Origin: Prorocentrum cordatum
Lineage: Eukaryota; Sar; Dinophyceae; Prorocentrales; Prorocentraceae
Length of the DNA stretch: 64,000 bases
Reading direction: 5' to 3'
Assembly (NCBI GenBank): GCA_963575745.1
Contig: CAUYUJ010008069.1
Location: 179,501 to 243,500 of the forward strand
The notes under the pieces are model-generated. The model did no database searches and had not been told where the DNA came from. It saw only the letters and a list, made by a program, of their open reading frames with translations. The position numbers were made by a program, and so were the translations under genes. Positions 50,692 to 60,939 of the stretch are shown in pieces. Numbering within the stretch: position 1 is the stretch's first letter; each line of letters begins with the position of its first letter.

Positions 50692-52040
50692 CAAAGAGAC
50701 TGCCGCCGTTAGAGGCGGCCGCTGGCCAGAAAATCGAGCAAGAAGGCGCGCGCGAGGTCAGCTTCATCGCCCGGGCGACGAACCGGCAGCGCGAGATCTT
50801 GAAGTTCAGGTCCCACGTGGCGAACGCGAAGTGCCCGATCGTCGCGCAGCAGGGCTTGCCGGAGGCGGGCTTCGCGCCGAGGTTCGGCGTCCACGCGGGC
50901 ATGCTGAAGGCGCCCGGCGGGAGGTTATGCCCGCTGACCTTGCAGGGGCGCGTCTGGCACTTGTAGGTGAATCGCGTCGTCGCAGCCTGCGGCTTCGCGA
51001 TCACAATCGCGCCGCTCTGGCAGCCGGCGGCAGCTCATCCTGCGCCGGTTTATCGAGAAGGTCGAGATCCCGACGGAGCACAGGGTGAAGTCCAGGAAGC
51101 AGTTGGAGGAGGAGCGGCGTGCTCATCGTCGCCGGCCGCGGCGGCAGCCGCAGCGTCGGCGGCCCCGGCGCAGGCGAGGCTGGTCAGCGACCGCCAGGTG
51201 ATCGTCGTCAAGCGGCAGGGCGCCATCGAGTTGCGCGACAGTCATGAAGGCCCAGCGGCCGAGCTGCGCAAGCGAAGGGGGTGCCAGTCATGCCGCCGTT
51301 CGCCGAGGGACAGGTGCACCGACTCACTCATGGGCCCTGCCGATCGCGGCGCGATGCGCGCTTGGTCGGGGGGGGGCCGCGGAGAAGTCCACCGCGGGAC
51401 AGACCGGGGGCGCGGCGCGCCGCGGGTCCGGATCGACTGCTCGTTCCGAGGCATGCGCGACAACGACGACGCGACGGCGTCGCTGGCGTGCGTGGACTTC
51501 GAGTCAACAGCGATCGAGAGTGCGAGCGTGATGGAGAAGGGAACTGTCGACCGCGGCATCCAGATTCTGGCGCAGGCCCCCCAGTTCTTGGACCGCAAGC
51601 GCCTGATGCTGCCCAGCGACCAGGAGAACGCGGTCGCGGCGCTGAGCAGAGCCATCGCCGCGGAGCGCGGCGAGGAGACAGTCGCGCAGGTCGGGCCAAG
51701 GCCGGGCTTCAAGTCGAAGGGGCCGATCGAGGCAGCAGGAGGGAGGCTTCAGCCGCTCGTCCGTACCTTGGCGTACACTGGCAATGCGCACTGCGAGGTC
51801 GAGCTAAAGTCCGACGACCATATTAGCACATGGTTGGCGAGGCTCGCTGGCCGGGCCCTCGCGGGGTTTACCGTGGGAGACGATGGCTCGGCGCCGCAGC
51901 GACGGCCCAAGGGAAAATATGACCGCGGCCAGATCGCCGTGCTCGCGGAGACCGCGATCGATGTGCAAGCTGCCTGCAGGAGCTGCAGACAAGATGGATT
52001 CCGGGTGCGACGGTATATGGCTAGGCAAGGCAAACGTTAG
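50692..52040 (+). pseudogene. Second Copia-type element: protease-like region and integrase
   Basis: One frame with a TAG at 50,964. 50,715-50,960 is a protease-region remnant (GQKIEQEGAREVSFIARATN, ILKFRSHVANAKCPIV, GFAPRFGVHAGML). After the stop comes an Ala-rich and basic linker, then integrase: VRIDCSF (Asp codon 51,435), MLPSDQENAVAAL (Asp codon 51,618), GPIEAAGGRLQPLVRTL (Glu codon 51,729). The spacing is D-x60-D-x36-E. HISTWLARLAGRALAGFTVG, DDGSAPQRRPKGKYDRGQIA and a C-terminal RYMARQGKR follow. The domain is recognisably intact apart from the upstream stop. Confidence 0.75.
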
Positions 52041-52903
52041 TGACGAGCGCGCGATCGGCACGCCCAGGGGCAGGGTCTTCGCGCGTTCGATTGCAGGGAA
52101 GCCTGACGAGAAGAGATGGAACAAAAACATATCTTCGGCCAGGTCGCGAGCGCCCCATCCGATATGAAGGCGACCCTCCTGGGGGCGGAGCCCGTCTCGG
52201 GGCCGAGGTACCTGGCCAAGGCGATCCTCAACTGTCTGGGGAGGACATCTGGCTGTCCTGCCTGCGACGAGGCGGGTCAGCGCCACGCGGCCGAGTGCAG
52301 AGTTTCGCTCGGAGGCGCTACTGGACGCAGTGGACATTGCGATGGGCCTGGCTGCTCAGGCTGGGGCCCGCGGCGCTTTGCTTCCCCCGGCAAGGGCGGC
52401 AGCGAGGAAGAGGCGGCAGGCCGAGGCCGCGCAGCCCGCGGCCAGCAGCGGTCTGGCGCCCCCAGGTCCAGCGGCTGCCGCAGCACCAGCAGCAGCGCCA
52501 GCGCAGCCAGCCCACGGACACGGAGCAGACGAGGCCATGCCTGGCGCCGAGACGATGGGTCACGAGCCCATCGAGATCGCAGAGAGGACGAAGAGACAGA
52601 CCTCAGGGAAGGAGGAGATTCGTGAGAACAAGAAAGCACGCACTATCGGAGGTTTGCCCATGTGAGTCACGCCGCCCACGGTCTGCGTCGTGGACCTGAG
52701 CGAGCGCGCAGCCGAGCCCGTCGATGAGAAGGACCTGACTAACATCAATGGGGCGTCGCCAGGGCAGTTGCTGCCTGTAGGCAAGGCGAAGGATGGGCGC
52801 ACTCGGTAGCGAGCAAAGATGAATGATCACAAGGTATTCAAGCGAGTCTACGCCCAGGAAGCCAAGGCAGGCGCGCGCGCGATGCAAGTGGGGAGGGTCG
52901 ACG
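52041..52903 (+). pseudogene. Second Copia-type element: post-integrase linker and RT start
   Basis: Frame-broken continuation. LLGAEPVSGPRYLAKAI, TSGCPACDEAG and RHAAECR (a Cys/His set seen in this place in dinoflagellate Copia proteins) lie at 52,170-52,295. Gln/Ala-rich low complexity follows, with RTKRQTSGKEEIRENKKART. Then VCVVDLSERAAEPVDEKDLT, a TAG at 52,807, and MNDHKVFKRVYAQEAKAGAR, the usual lead-in to the Copia RT. The coding sequence stops at the (TGG)n element at about 52,904, so the RT core itself is not present. Confidence 0.6.
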
Positions 52904-53938
52904 AGGACGACGGTGGTGGTGGTGGTGGTAGGTTGTGGTGGTGGTGAGGGCGGTGGTGGTGGTGGTGGCGGTGGTGGTGGTGGTTGTGATGGTGGTGGTG
53001 TGGTGGTTTGCTGTGTTGGTGGTGGTGATGGTTGTGGCGGTGGGTGGTGGTGGAGGTGGTGGTGGTGGTGTGGTGGTGGTGGTGTGGTGGTGGTTGTGGT
53101 GGTGGTGGTGGTGGTGGTGGGTGGTGGTGGTGGTGGGTTGTGGTGGTGGTGGTGGCGGAGGTTTGGTGGTGGTGGTGTGGTGGTGGTTTGTGGTGGTGGT
53201 TGTGGTGGGTTGGTGGTGGCGGCGGTTTGTAGAGGTGGTGGTTGTGGTGGTGGTGGCGGTGGTGGCGGTGGTGGTGTGGTGGTTGGTGGTGGTGGTGGTG
53301 GGTTGTGCTGCTGGTAGCGGTGGTGGCGGTGGCGTGGTAGATTGTGATGGTGGTGGTGGTGGTGGTAGTGGTGGTGGGTTTTTGTGGTGGTTGTGGTGAT
53401 GGTGAGTTGTGGTGGTGGTGGTTGTGGTGGTGGTGGTGGCTTTGGTGGGTTGGTGGTGGTGGTGGGTTGAGGCGGTGGTGCTGGCGGTAGTGATGGCGGC
53501 GAGGGTAGCGGTGGTTATCGTCGCTGCGTGCCCGCCGTCGCCGGCGCCAGCGCTGGCGTCGCCGGCCGCCCACAGCGCCGGCGCTGGCGCCAGGCGGGGT
53601 TGAAAACCCCCCCTTCGGCGCCAGGGGTGGGGGGACCCCCCCCCTTGGGCTGCCTGCGGCGGCGTCGCTGCGCCCCCGCCGTCGGCGCCGCCGGCGGGCG
53701 CCGGCGCCCGCGCCGGGGGGGGGGGGAGGTTTGGGCCCTCCCCCCGCCCCCTTGGGAGGAGGGGGGGGGGGGGGGGGGGCGGCGTCGGAAGGGGGGGGCT
53801 GGGGGGGAGGGGCGCCCCCTTGATTTTGATCGACGGCGCCAAGTGTTGGGGGGGGGGGGGGGGGGCGCCCCCCGGCTCGAAGCGCGCCGCCGAATGTCCC
53901 CGAGGCAAGCTCGCATGAAACGCGTTCTCTCAGAGCTG
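52904..53938 (+). mobile_element. (TGG)n element inside the Copia relic, left end missing
   Basis: 52,910-53,510 is TGG/GGT microsatellite with scattered TTG and GCG changes. A GC module follows (CGCCGTCGCCGGCGCCAGCG, then CTGGCG), G/C homopolymer patches with AACCCC, and the right end GCGCCGCCGAATGTCCCC... ATGAAACGCGTTCTCTC (53,886-53,928). The module order and right end match 58,790-59,969. The left terminal repeat of that copy is not seen here: the sequence passes from RT-start codons through GTCGACGAGGACG into TGG. The left part and the RT core were probably lost together. Very long His/Thr/Pro-rich frames on the minus strand are artefacts. Confidence 0.75.
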
Positions 53939-53939
53939 C

Positions 53940-54660
53940 GACGAGAAGAGGGCGCGCCAGTGCATGGCGCCGACGGCGCTCTATCTGGCCGCGGGCAGGC
54001 CGGCCGCCCAGTTCGCGACGAGCTGGATCATGCGAGGCGCGCACGGGCCGATGGAAATCCACGGAGGAGGTCAAGCGGCTGGCCGCGTACCTGGACCTGG
54101 CGACGCACCCGCAGATGACTTGGCATTTCGAGTACCAGGAGATGCCGACGGATATCGCGATCGCCACCGGTTCCGCTGGGCTGGGGGCGAAGTGGCGAGG
54201 CGACGCCGCGGTGGAGGTTTCGAGTGCACAGGCAAGGCGTGCATCGACAGCTGGGCCGGAGAGCAAGCGTCGAGGGCGCTTAGCAGCGGAGAAGCCGAGC
54301 GCGCGGAGATGGCGAACGGAGCTGCCAGGGGCACCTTCACGAAGAACCTGCTCAACGAGATGAAGGTCGAGATGATGGTGACAGTGGCTGGCGACGGCGC
54401 GGCAGCGATCAGGATTTGCTCGGGGCCCGACGTCGGTCGCACCAGGTACTTGGATGCGAAAAAGCCGCGGTTGCAGGACAAGGTGGCGAGCAGGGGGGCG
54501 CGAGCCGAGAAAGTCCCGACAAGCGAGAATGAGGCGGATCTCACGACGAAGTCTCTGGATCCCACGCGACACCACGAGCTGGTGAAGAGGCTGCCATGGC
54601 CCTGCAGTCTGCGAGGGGCCCCCGAGGGCAGGGCAGCAGTCATCGAGACCACGATGGCGT
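53940..54660 (+). pseudogene. Second Copia-type element: RT end and RNase H
   Basis: PTALYLAAGRPAAQFATSWI, then in another frame EEVKRLAAYLDLATHPQMTW and HFEYQEMPTDIAIATGS, then SGGFECTGK-like, ASRALSSGEAERAEMANGA (the Glu of LSSGEAE is a Copia RNase H catalytic residue), GAAAIRICS, TRYLDAKKPRLQDKVA, SENEADLTTKSLD. The expected TDSDWAG motif reads ATGSAG, so an Asp is lost, and at least two frameshifts are present. The TGA ending the last frame is at 54,660. Confidence 0.7.
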
Positions 54661-56519
54661 GATGCGGCAGCAGGTGGCAGCAGTGCCGTGCGCCACTGCT
54701 TCAGTGGTGCAGTACGCAGACGACATCGTCGCGCTGGGGTTTCGCCCCAGTGAGCGATTCCACGTGCAGTGCGTAGCCGACCCAGGAGCCGTGCAGTTTG
54801 GAGCCGCGAAGGGAGAAATGTCCGAGGTTTCACGCCGTGCAAAGCCGGCCGCAGGGGCGCCTGCCATTGTTTGCAGCACAGTGGATGCCAAGTGAAATGC
54901 GCGAGGGATGTTGGCGGGCGAGGTTGGACCCAGCCACGCCCGAGGAGGAGTGCAATACATTATTGCGCTCTCACAGGGAACAGCGACATCATGTATGCGT
55001 GTTGTACGTAGCTATCGCAGGCTCGAACGGAAAAGATACCGCGCCGCTTATTTTGGTCTTCCGTTCGCCGCCTCCCATATTGGGCATCCATACCATCCTA
55101 ACGAACGACGCATCACATAACTTGCACCACGCATAGAGCACAGCACAACTTACACCGCATGGCTTGCAACGCATAGGTCGCATCACACAGGTTGGACTGC
55201 GCCGCGTGTGTTGGAACAAACCGGTTGCATTATATAGCTTGCGCCGCATAACGTGTTCCACATCCCGCGCCACGTAAAGTAAGTTACAACTAGTGAGCTC
55301 CATATGTTACGTCATATGCACGACGCATCCGGAGCACACTGATATGATGGTTTGTGGCCAGCGTATGCGAACGTATAACAGATTGGGCACACACAAGTTT
55401 GTGCATTCTTAATCAAGGCTTTTGCTTTTCGTCTTGAGCCCCAAATTTCCGAAACGACGTGCCGTTCATATGATCGGATACATTTAGCGCTCTCTTCGGT
55501 TTCGTGTCTCCTCTCTGCTCCCCTCTCTCCGTCCTGGGAAGACCTCCCCTTTTCCCCCGTCCAGTCATAGCTTGGGTCAGCCAGACATTTGCGACAGAGT
55601 GCGTGGTGTTCGTGGGAGAGGCGCAGTTCGAAATCCCGCTCACGCAGGGCGAAAGATTTTCCCCATGAACCCCAAATGTCCGAATCGACGTGCCGTTCAG
55701 GTGAGCAGATACATGTAGAGCTCTTTTCGGCGTCGTGCCTCCTCTCTTCTCCTTCTTCACTCCGTCCTGGGAAGACTTCCCCTTCCCCCGTACACATAGT
55801 TTTGGTCCGCTGAACCACAGTTCCATGGATAGCATGATGCTTCACGTGTTCTGCGGATCCTTTTTCCCTTGGGACCAGGATGTGCATTATTATTATATAT
55901 GTGTTCCCAGAAAATCAATGCATCCATTGGTTTTGTACACGGAAAATAGGTTCCTGGCAAGACAGAAATAGGATCCACGGCAGAATCGCACACCCGAAAA
56001 AAACAATTTGTATCCGTAGGTGTTCTAACATTTTGGTTCAAATCGAAAAAGTTTAGCCTTGGGGATGTATGTTGAGTGCATCCTAGGACCTTAGAGTCAA
56101 GAGTGTCGAGGAGGACGAGGAGGAGGAGCGTCAGCATCAGCAGCATCAGCAGCATCAGCAGCACTACCAGAATGACAGTGGCATAAGCATCACCGTCAGT
56201 TGTTTTGGGAGGGAGCGCTTGCAGCAGGAACAACCGAGACAGCAACACCGGCGTCATGAGCATCAGCTGCGGCATAAGGAGCAGCGGCAGCAGTGGGCAG
56301 TGGGGGCAGGAACATTGTGAGCAGGAGAAGCGGGAATAATCATGGAGGAGTCTGTGGACAGGGCGAGAAAGAGAAAGAGAAAGAGAAAGAGAGAGAGAGA
56401 GGTTCCAGGGGCCAAAGGGACAGGATGAGGAAGGCTAAGAGCGAGGGAAGCAGCAGGAGCAGCAGGAGCAGGTGGGCTCAGGCGAACCGTCCCAGTAGCC
56501 TGAGCGCGCCGTCGCGTGG
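54661..56519. repeat. Intergenic DNA with a 231-bp direct duplication
   Basis: About 140 bp at 55,438-55,560 (CCCAAATTTCCGAAACGACG, TGCCGTTCATATG, CCGTCCTGGGAAGACCTCCC) returns at 55,670-55,792 with moderate divergence; the offset is 231 bp. 55,100-55,260 contains several CATAACTTGCACC/GCATAG-type phrases. 56,125-56,165 is (AGCATC)n, and 56,363-56,402 is a GAAA/GA microsatellite. A 191-codon minus-strand frame spans the duplication but has no recognised domain. Confidence 0.65.
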
Positions 56520-56750
56520 ATGGCTCCGCAGTTCGCCAGGAGGGTCGCGCCCCTCGCGGGCGCGTGCCGCATTGTGCCGCAGTCGTGGTGGCACGCTGGG
56601 GACAGCCGTGGCCCGCCGCCGGTCAGAGCATTGCGCCGGCTGTTAGCCAGCAAGGCGGGCGCTGCCGCCGACCCAGCCGCCAAGCAGCGGGCGGAGGCCG
56701 CGAAGCAGGCCGCAAGCCGCAGGAAAAAGCAGGAGTATGTTGCTGAATGA
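56520..56750 (+). CDS. Small basic protein, possibly organelle-targeted
   Basis: 76 codons from ATG 56,520 (GTGGATGG context). The N-terminus is Arg-rich and amphipathic-looking (MAPQFARRVAPLAGACRIVP), as in mitochondrial presequences. RALRRLLASKAG and a Lys/Ala/Gln-rich helix AAKQRAEAAKQAASRRKKQE follow to TGA at 56,748. An alternative overlapping frame starts at 56,516 but reads worse. No family is recognised; the targeting idea is inference. Confidence 0.4.
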   Translation: MAPQFARRVAPLAGACRIVPQSWWHAGDSRGPPPVRALRRLLASKAGAAADPAAKQRAEAAKQAASRRKKQEYVAE

Positions 56751-57208
56751 AGCAGCAGCTTCCGAACTACTCCATGTTCACTTGCTGCGGAAAACGCCGT
56801 CGGAAAGTCTGCCCATGGCCGATTGGGCCCTTCAAGAGGGATCGAGTAGTTCATTGGGGAGGTCCTCCTGGAACTGTTTTTTCTTTGTTTATGACTTGTA
56901 GCGTCTGAACCGTTACTCGCGTGATAGGGCATAGTCTGACATAGTGAAGACTCATGCCGGTAAAGGGAAGGCCCCGCCAGGCCGCCTGTGCGTTGTGCCC
57001 AGCGCTGAAGGGGCCCAATCGTTACGTATGCAATAACGGCGTCGTGGCCACGTGGTTGATGCATGGCCCACTTACGATAGAAGGACCCCCTCATAGCCAC
57101 CCCAGAGTTCGTAGCTAGCTTAGAAGCGCTCGCATAGAAAACACAGCCGCTCCAATTTCTGTCAGTCTGTGCAGCATCTATCTTGGCTGTCCTGTACCGC
57201 TTAATTAC
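56751..57208. other. No recognisable gene
   Basis: Mixed-composition DNA without repeats of note. The frame of the small ORF at 57,209 stays open upstream to a TAG near 57,117. Confidence 0.4.
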
Positions 57209-57367
57209 ATGGATACGGAATCACCACAGATCCTCTCGTCTGGCTACCCGCCTCCTTCTGCCACTTCCCAGGGTGCAATTCCAGTCGGCACTTTCTTCGC
57301 CATCTGCGCGGGCCTGGGCTGCGGCGCATACTACGGCGGAATCCTGGAGGCTCGGTCCAGGGTGTGA
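57209..57367 (+). CDS. Short single-membrane-span protein candidate
   Basis: 52 codons: MDTESPQILSSGYPPPSATS, then AIPVGTFFAICAGLGCGAYY, then GGILEARSRV. The hydrophobic stretch is long enough for one membrane helix, followed by a short charged tail. The phrase 'PVGTFFAICAGLGCGAYYGG' does not look like repeat-derived sequence. It could be the end of an exon, since the frame is open upstream. No family is recognised. Confidence 0.35.
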   Translation: MDTESPQILSSGYPPPSATSQGAIPVGTFFAICAGLGCGAYYGGILEARSRV

Positions 57368-58489
57368 ATCGCCCAGGGGGGATCAAGAGTCAGTATGGGG
57401 GGCAGGGCATGGTGGTGAATGTATCATTCCGTCACCCCTCTACTTCTTACTCCGGATGTTGGCCCTTGCCCAGGATCCCCGCGGGCTGCCCAAGGGATGT
57501 GCCTGTCTCCAAGAGGTGCCCAACCTGGTGCAGGGCTCCGACCTGGAGAGGATGATCGCTTGGGTGCACGCTCAGGATCCAGGGCGGGACCTACTGTGAG
57601 CCCTCACTTCTGCGAGGCCACGGCAATGTTTTGTGGCAGATGTCGCAGTGTAAACCACTTCTTGTTTGAGCTGAGCAGTTTCCCCAGGTCTTTCCTCTTG
57701 CCAGCATGAGGTAAAGTTGGGCCCTGCGAGGTCTTCTGAAATTCTCCGTCGACGTGTGCTACGGCGCAACGCCAACAATGACAGTCAGAACATGCAACGT
57801 ATTGCCCAGGTCCTGTTACTTGCTGCATTCGGTGTGCAACAAACCGTCGAATAAATCAGTAGTGGTCGCGATAGCACCCAACAGCAATCTGATATGACAG
57901 GTCTTCAGTGTACAGCTTTGGTTTTGTGTAAACGTATTGCATGTCTGTGGCGCGGAAGGGACACACCGTTGCAATGGACGAGTTCTAGTTCTGTTTTTGC
58001 AAATGGGTGTTGTGGGAGTCACCTCGTTGGGCAACTGGGTAACTCACCAGAAGCTCGAGAGGACGCCAACATCTGTGTTAGCTCCCCTCAGGAAGGGACA
58101 GTCAGGACTCATGTCGCCCGCAGGGAATGGGGAGTTTGAAAGGATCAGAACGAGAATGAGGAGGATGTGGGGAAATAGTAGGAGAAGGAGGGCGAAGGTC
58201 AGGAGGTGCAGAAAGAGAAGGGTGAGGAGCAGGATGTAGACAGACGGAGAGAGGCAGGAGGAGGAGGAGGAGGAGGAGGAGATCTTGGCGCAGAGGATAA
58301 GGGATATTCGTAACATAACCCCTCTCTCCTCCCATCTGCTCTCTGCATCTCCTTCCACTCCGCCCTTTTGTTACTTCTCATCACTCTCGTTCCTTCCCTC
58401 CCTCCTCCTCTAACCTCTCTTCACCTCCTCTGCCTCTCTCGCCTGCCGCTCCCCAGCCTTGATGCCATTTGTTCGTGTCTTGTTGGTCT
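57368..58489. other. No firm gene; GA-rich and CT-rich tracts
   Basis: A frame at 57,455-57,600 (MLALAQDPRGLPKGC, LERMIAWVHAQDPGRDLL) is mildly protein-like. 58,140-58,285 is GGA/GA-rich and 58,320-58,450 CTCC-rich. Confidence 0.4.
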
Positions 58490-59977
58490 TGACCTCAGAA
58501 AGAGCGCGTTCTGTGGTCGCTTGGATGGGGCGGGGTTTGAAGCGGACCCCCCCTCCCCCCTTCCCCCCCCCCTCCCGTGACGGGGGGGGGGGGTTCGAAC
58601 CCCTTCCCCACCCCCCTCGTGACGGATGGGCGGGGGGTTCGAACCCCCCCCCCTCCCTTTGCTTCCCCTCTCCTCGGGCCGGCGCTGCGCTTGGGTCGGC
58701 GGCGGCTGGCGACGGCGGCGGGGGCGACGATTTCCATCTCTTAGCCAGCGCCGGCGCCTGCAGCGGCGGGCGGCGGTGGCGGGGAGCGTCGACGAGGACA
58801 GTGGTGGTGGTGGTGGGTTGTGGTGGTGGGTTGTGGTGGTGGTGGTGGCGGTGGTGGTGGTTGTGGTGTGGTGGTGTGGTGGTTTGTTGTGGTGGTGGTG
58901 GTGGTTGTGGCGGTGGGTGGTGGTGGTGGTGGTGGTTTGGTGGTGGTGTGGTGGTGGGTGTGGTGGTGGTGGTGGTGGGTTGTGGTGGTGGTGGTGGTGG
59001 TTTGGTGGTAGTGTGGGGAGGTTTGTGGTGGTGGTGGTGGGTTGTAGTGGTGGCGGTGGTTTGTGGAAGTGGTGCTTGTGGTGGTGGTTGTGGCGGTGGT
59101 GGTGGTGGTGTGGTGGTTTGTGGTGGTGGTGGTGGGTTGTGCTGCTTGTAGTGCTGGTGGTTGTGGCGGTGGTAGTGGTGGTGGTGTGGTAGATTGTGGT
59201 GGTGGTGGTAGTGGTGGATGGTTTTTGTGGTGGTGGTGGTGGTGATGTTGAGTTGTGGTGGTTGTGGTGGTGGTGGTTTGTGGTGGTGGTGGAAGTGGGT
59301 TGTGGTGGTGGCGGTGGTTTGTGGACGTTTGTTGTGGTGGTGGTGGTGGCGGTGGTGGTGGTGGTGGTGTGGTGGTGGTTTGTGGTGGTGGCGGTGGGTT
59401 GTGCTGCTGGTAGTGGTGGTGGTTGTGGCGGTGGTGGTGGTGGTGTGGTAGATTGTGGTTGTGGTGGTGGGGTTTTTGTGGTGGTGGTGGTGATGGTGAG
59501 TTGCGGTGGTGGTGGTGGTGGTGGTGGTGGCTGTGGTGGTGGTGGTTGGTGCTGTGGTAGTGGAGGTGGTGGTGGTGGGTTGAGGCGGTGGTGGTGGTGG
59601 TAGTGGTGGTGGTGGTGGTAGTGGTGGTAATCGTCGCTGCGTCTCCGCCGTCGCCGGCGCCAGCGCTGGCGCTGCTGTCCGCCGCCAGCGCTGGCGCCGA
59701 GGGGGGGGGGTTTTGAACCCCCCCCCCTTGGGGGTTTGAACCCCCCCCCTGGGCTGCTTCTGGTCATCGTCGCTACGTCCCCGCCGTGGGTGCTGCTGGC
59801 GGCCGCCAGCGCCGGCGCCTGCGCCGAGGGGGGGGGCTTGAACCCCCCCCCCCCCTTGGGAGGGGTGGGGGGTTCGGGAGGGGGGGGGTTTGGGGGGGAG
59901 GGGAGTCCCGCGACTTGAAACGCGCCGCCGAATGTTCCCAAGGCCAGCGCCCGTGAAACGCGTTCTCTCTGACCTCA
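58490..59977 (+). mobile_element. (TGG)n element with inverted ends and 8-bp direct repeat
   Basis: TGACCTCA flanks the element at 58,490-58,497 and 59,970-59,977. Inside it, the left end GAAAGAGCGCGTTCTGTGG is an imperfect inverted copy of the right end CCGTGAAACGCGTTCTCTC. The interior holds several GGGGTTCGAACCCC palindromes (58,590-58,650), then TCGACGAGGACAG and (TGG)n from 58,800 to 59,630. The GC module CGCCGTCGCCGGCGCCAGCG, more G/C patches, and CGCCGCCGAATGTTCCC follow. There is no coding capacity of its own. By structure it is a non-autonomous DNA-transposon-like insertion of about 1.47 kb. The long His/Thr/Pro frames on the minus strand are artefacts. Confidence 0.7.
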
Positions 59978-60025
59978 TGCTCTCTAGTTTCAACTCGCTC
60001 AGAGTTCAGGATTTCTACTGCAGAA

Positions 60026-60196
60026 ATGTTTGTTTTTCCTGCCCTGGTGAGGGCGAGAGCCAGGGCCAGCTCAGGCATGTCCCAGGTTGTTCGGCTGCTC
60101 TTCCAGGGAGCCGACCCCTTCGCCTCCCACCTCGCGGGCGCAGGCGCGCCCCCGCCCCCACCGCTGGCTGCCGCTGCTGCTGCTGATGTAGGGTGA
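60026..60196 (+). CDS. Short ORF after the (TGG)n element
   Basis: 56 codons: MFVFPALVRARARASSGMSQ, VVRLLFQGADPFASHLAGAG, then Pro and Ala runs. The front half is protein-like; the end is low complexity. It may be a first exon. No family is recognised. Confidence 0.25.
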   Translation: MFVFPALVRARARASSGMSQVVRLLFQGADPFASHLAGAGAPPPPPLAAAAAADVG

Positions 60197-60719
60197 TGGT
60201 GGATCTTGAACCCTTGCCCTTGTCTCGTCGCTTTCTTGTCCGCCTGCCCTCGTCTCGTCTCTTTCGTGGGAGTGTCCCTCCTCCTCTAACCTCTAACTCC
60301 CATCTCTGCGTCTTCCCGTTTTCTGAAATGGCCAGCCCCACGTCTCCTCCCCCCCGGCTTCTTGGAGATTGGGGAGAGCAGGGGGGAGGCGGGTCGTCAT
60401 TTGATGGCACGAACTTTTGATTCCGATGATACGATTGATCGAACCAGTGCTCCAAACAGAAATTGCTTGCCGTTAAGGGAATTCAGCACATCCTCGTACG
60501 ATCATTGGGCATATGATGCGGGGGACGGTTTTCCAAACTCGTTATCAACGGCCTTGGGGTGGGTTCTTGTGGCGGCAGTCGGGTCGCTTCGAGGATGCGA
60601 GCGTGGTGGTGTTTGACCTGGACGGCGTCATGAGCTCCGCCCGCAGGGACGACCACGGCGTCCCTCTGCAAGAGGCTCGCAGTCCGCCACCCGCCGGCCG
60701 CCCCGACATCACCGCATGG

Positions 60720-60865
60720 CGTCGTTGGAGCGGCCGTGGTCTCTGCAGGATGAGGAGGAGGAGGAGGAGGAGGAGGAGGAGGAGGAGGAGGAGGAGGAGG
60801 AGCAGGAGGAGCAGGAGGAGGTGGTGGAGGAGGAGGAGGAGGAGCAGCAGGAGGATACGTCTGGG
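60720..60865. repeat. GGA microsatellite
   Basis: GAGGAGGAG run at 60,750-60,800 with AGCAGG and GTGGTGG variants to 60,855. Confidence 0.9.
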
Positions 60866-60939
60866 GGGCACATCATGTTTCTCTTCCTTGCTTGCCTTCG
60901 CACGGGCCCGTGGGTGGGCGCACTGACGCTGCGGGCGAC

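Noticed and set aside
52848-54842. Very long minus-strand frame (His/Thr/Pro-rich)
   Set aside because: It is the reverse complement of the (TGG)n tract plus Copia RNase H sequence; there is no protein-like composition outside the shadow.
58590-58650. GTTCGAACC as a tRNA T-arm
   Set aside because: It sits in G/C homopolymers with no acceptor, D or anticodon arms; no tRNA or rRNA gene was recognised anywhere in the window.
58410-59993. Long minus-strand frames of ~500 codons
   Set aside because: Produced by the (TGG)n microsatellite and G/C patches; no start context or domain.
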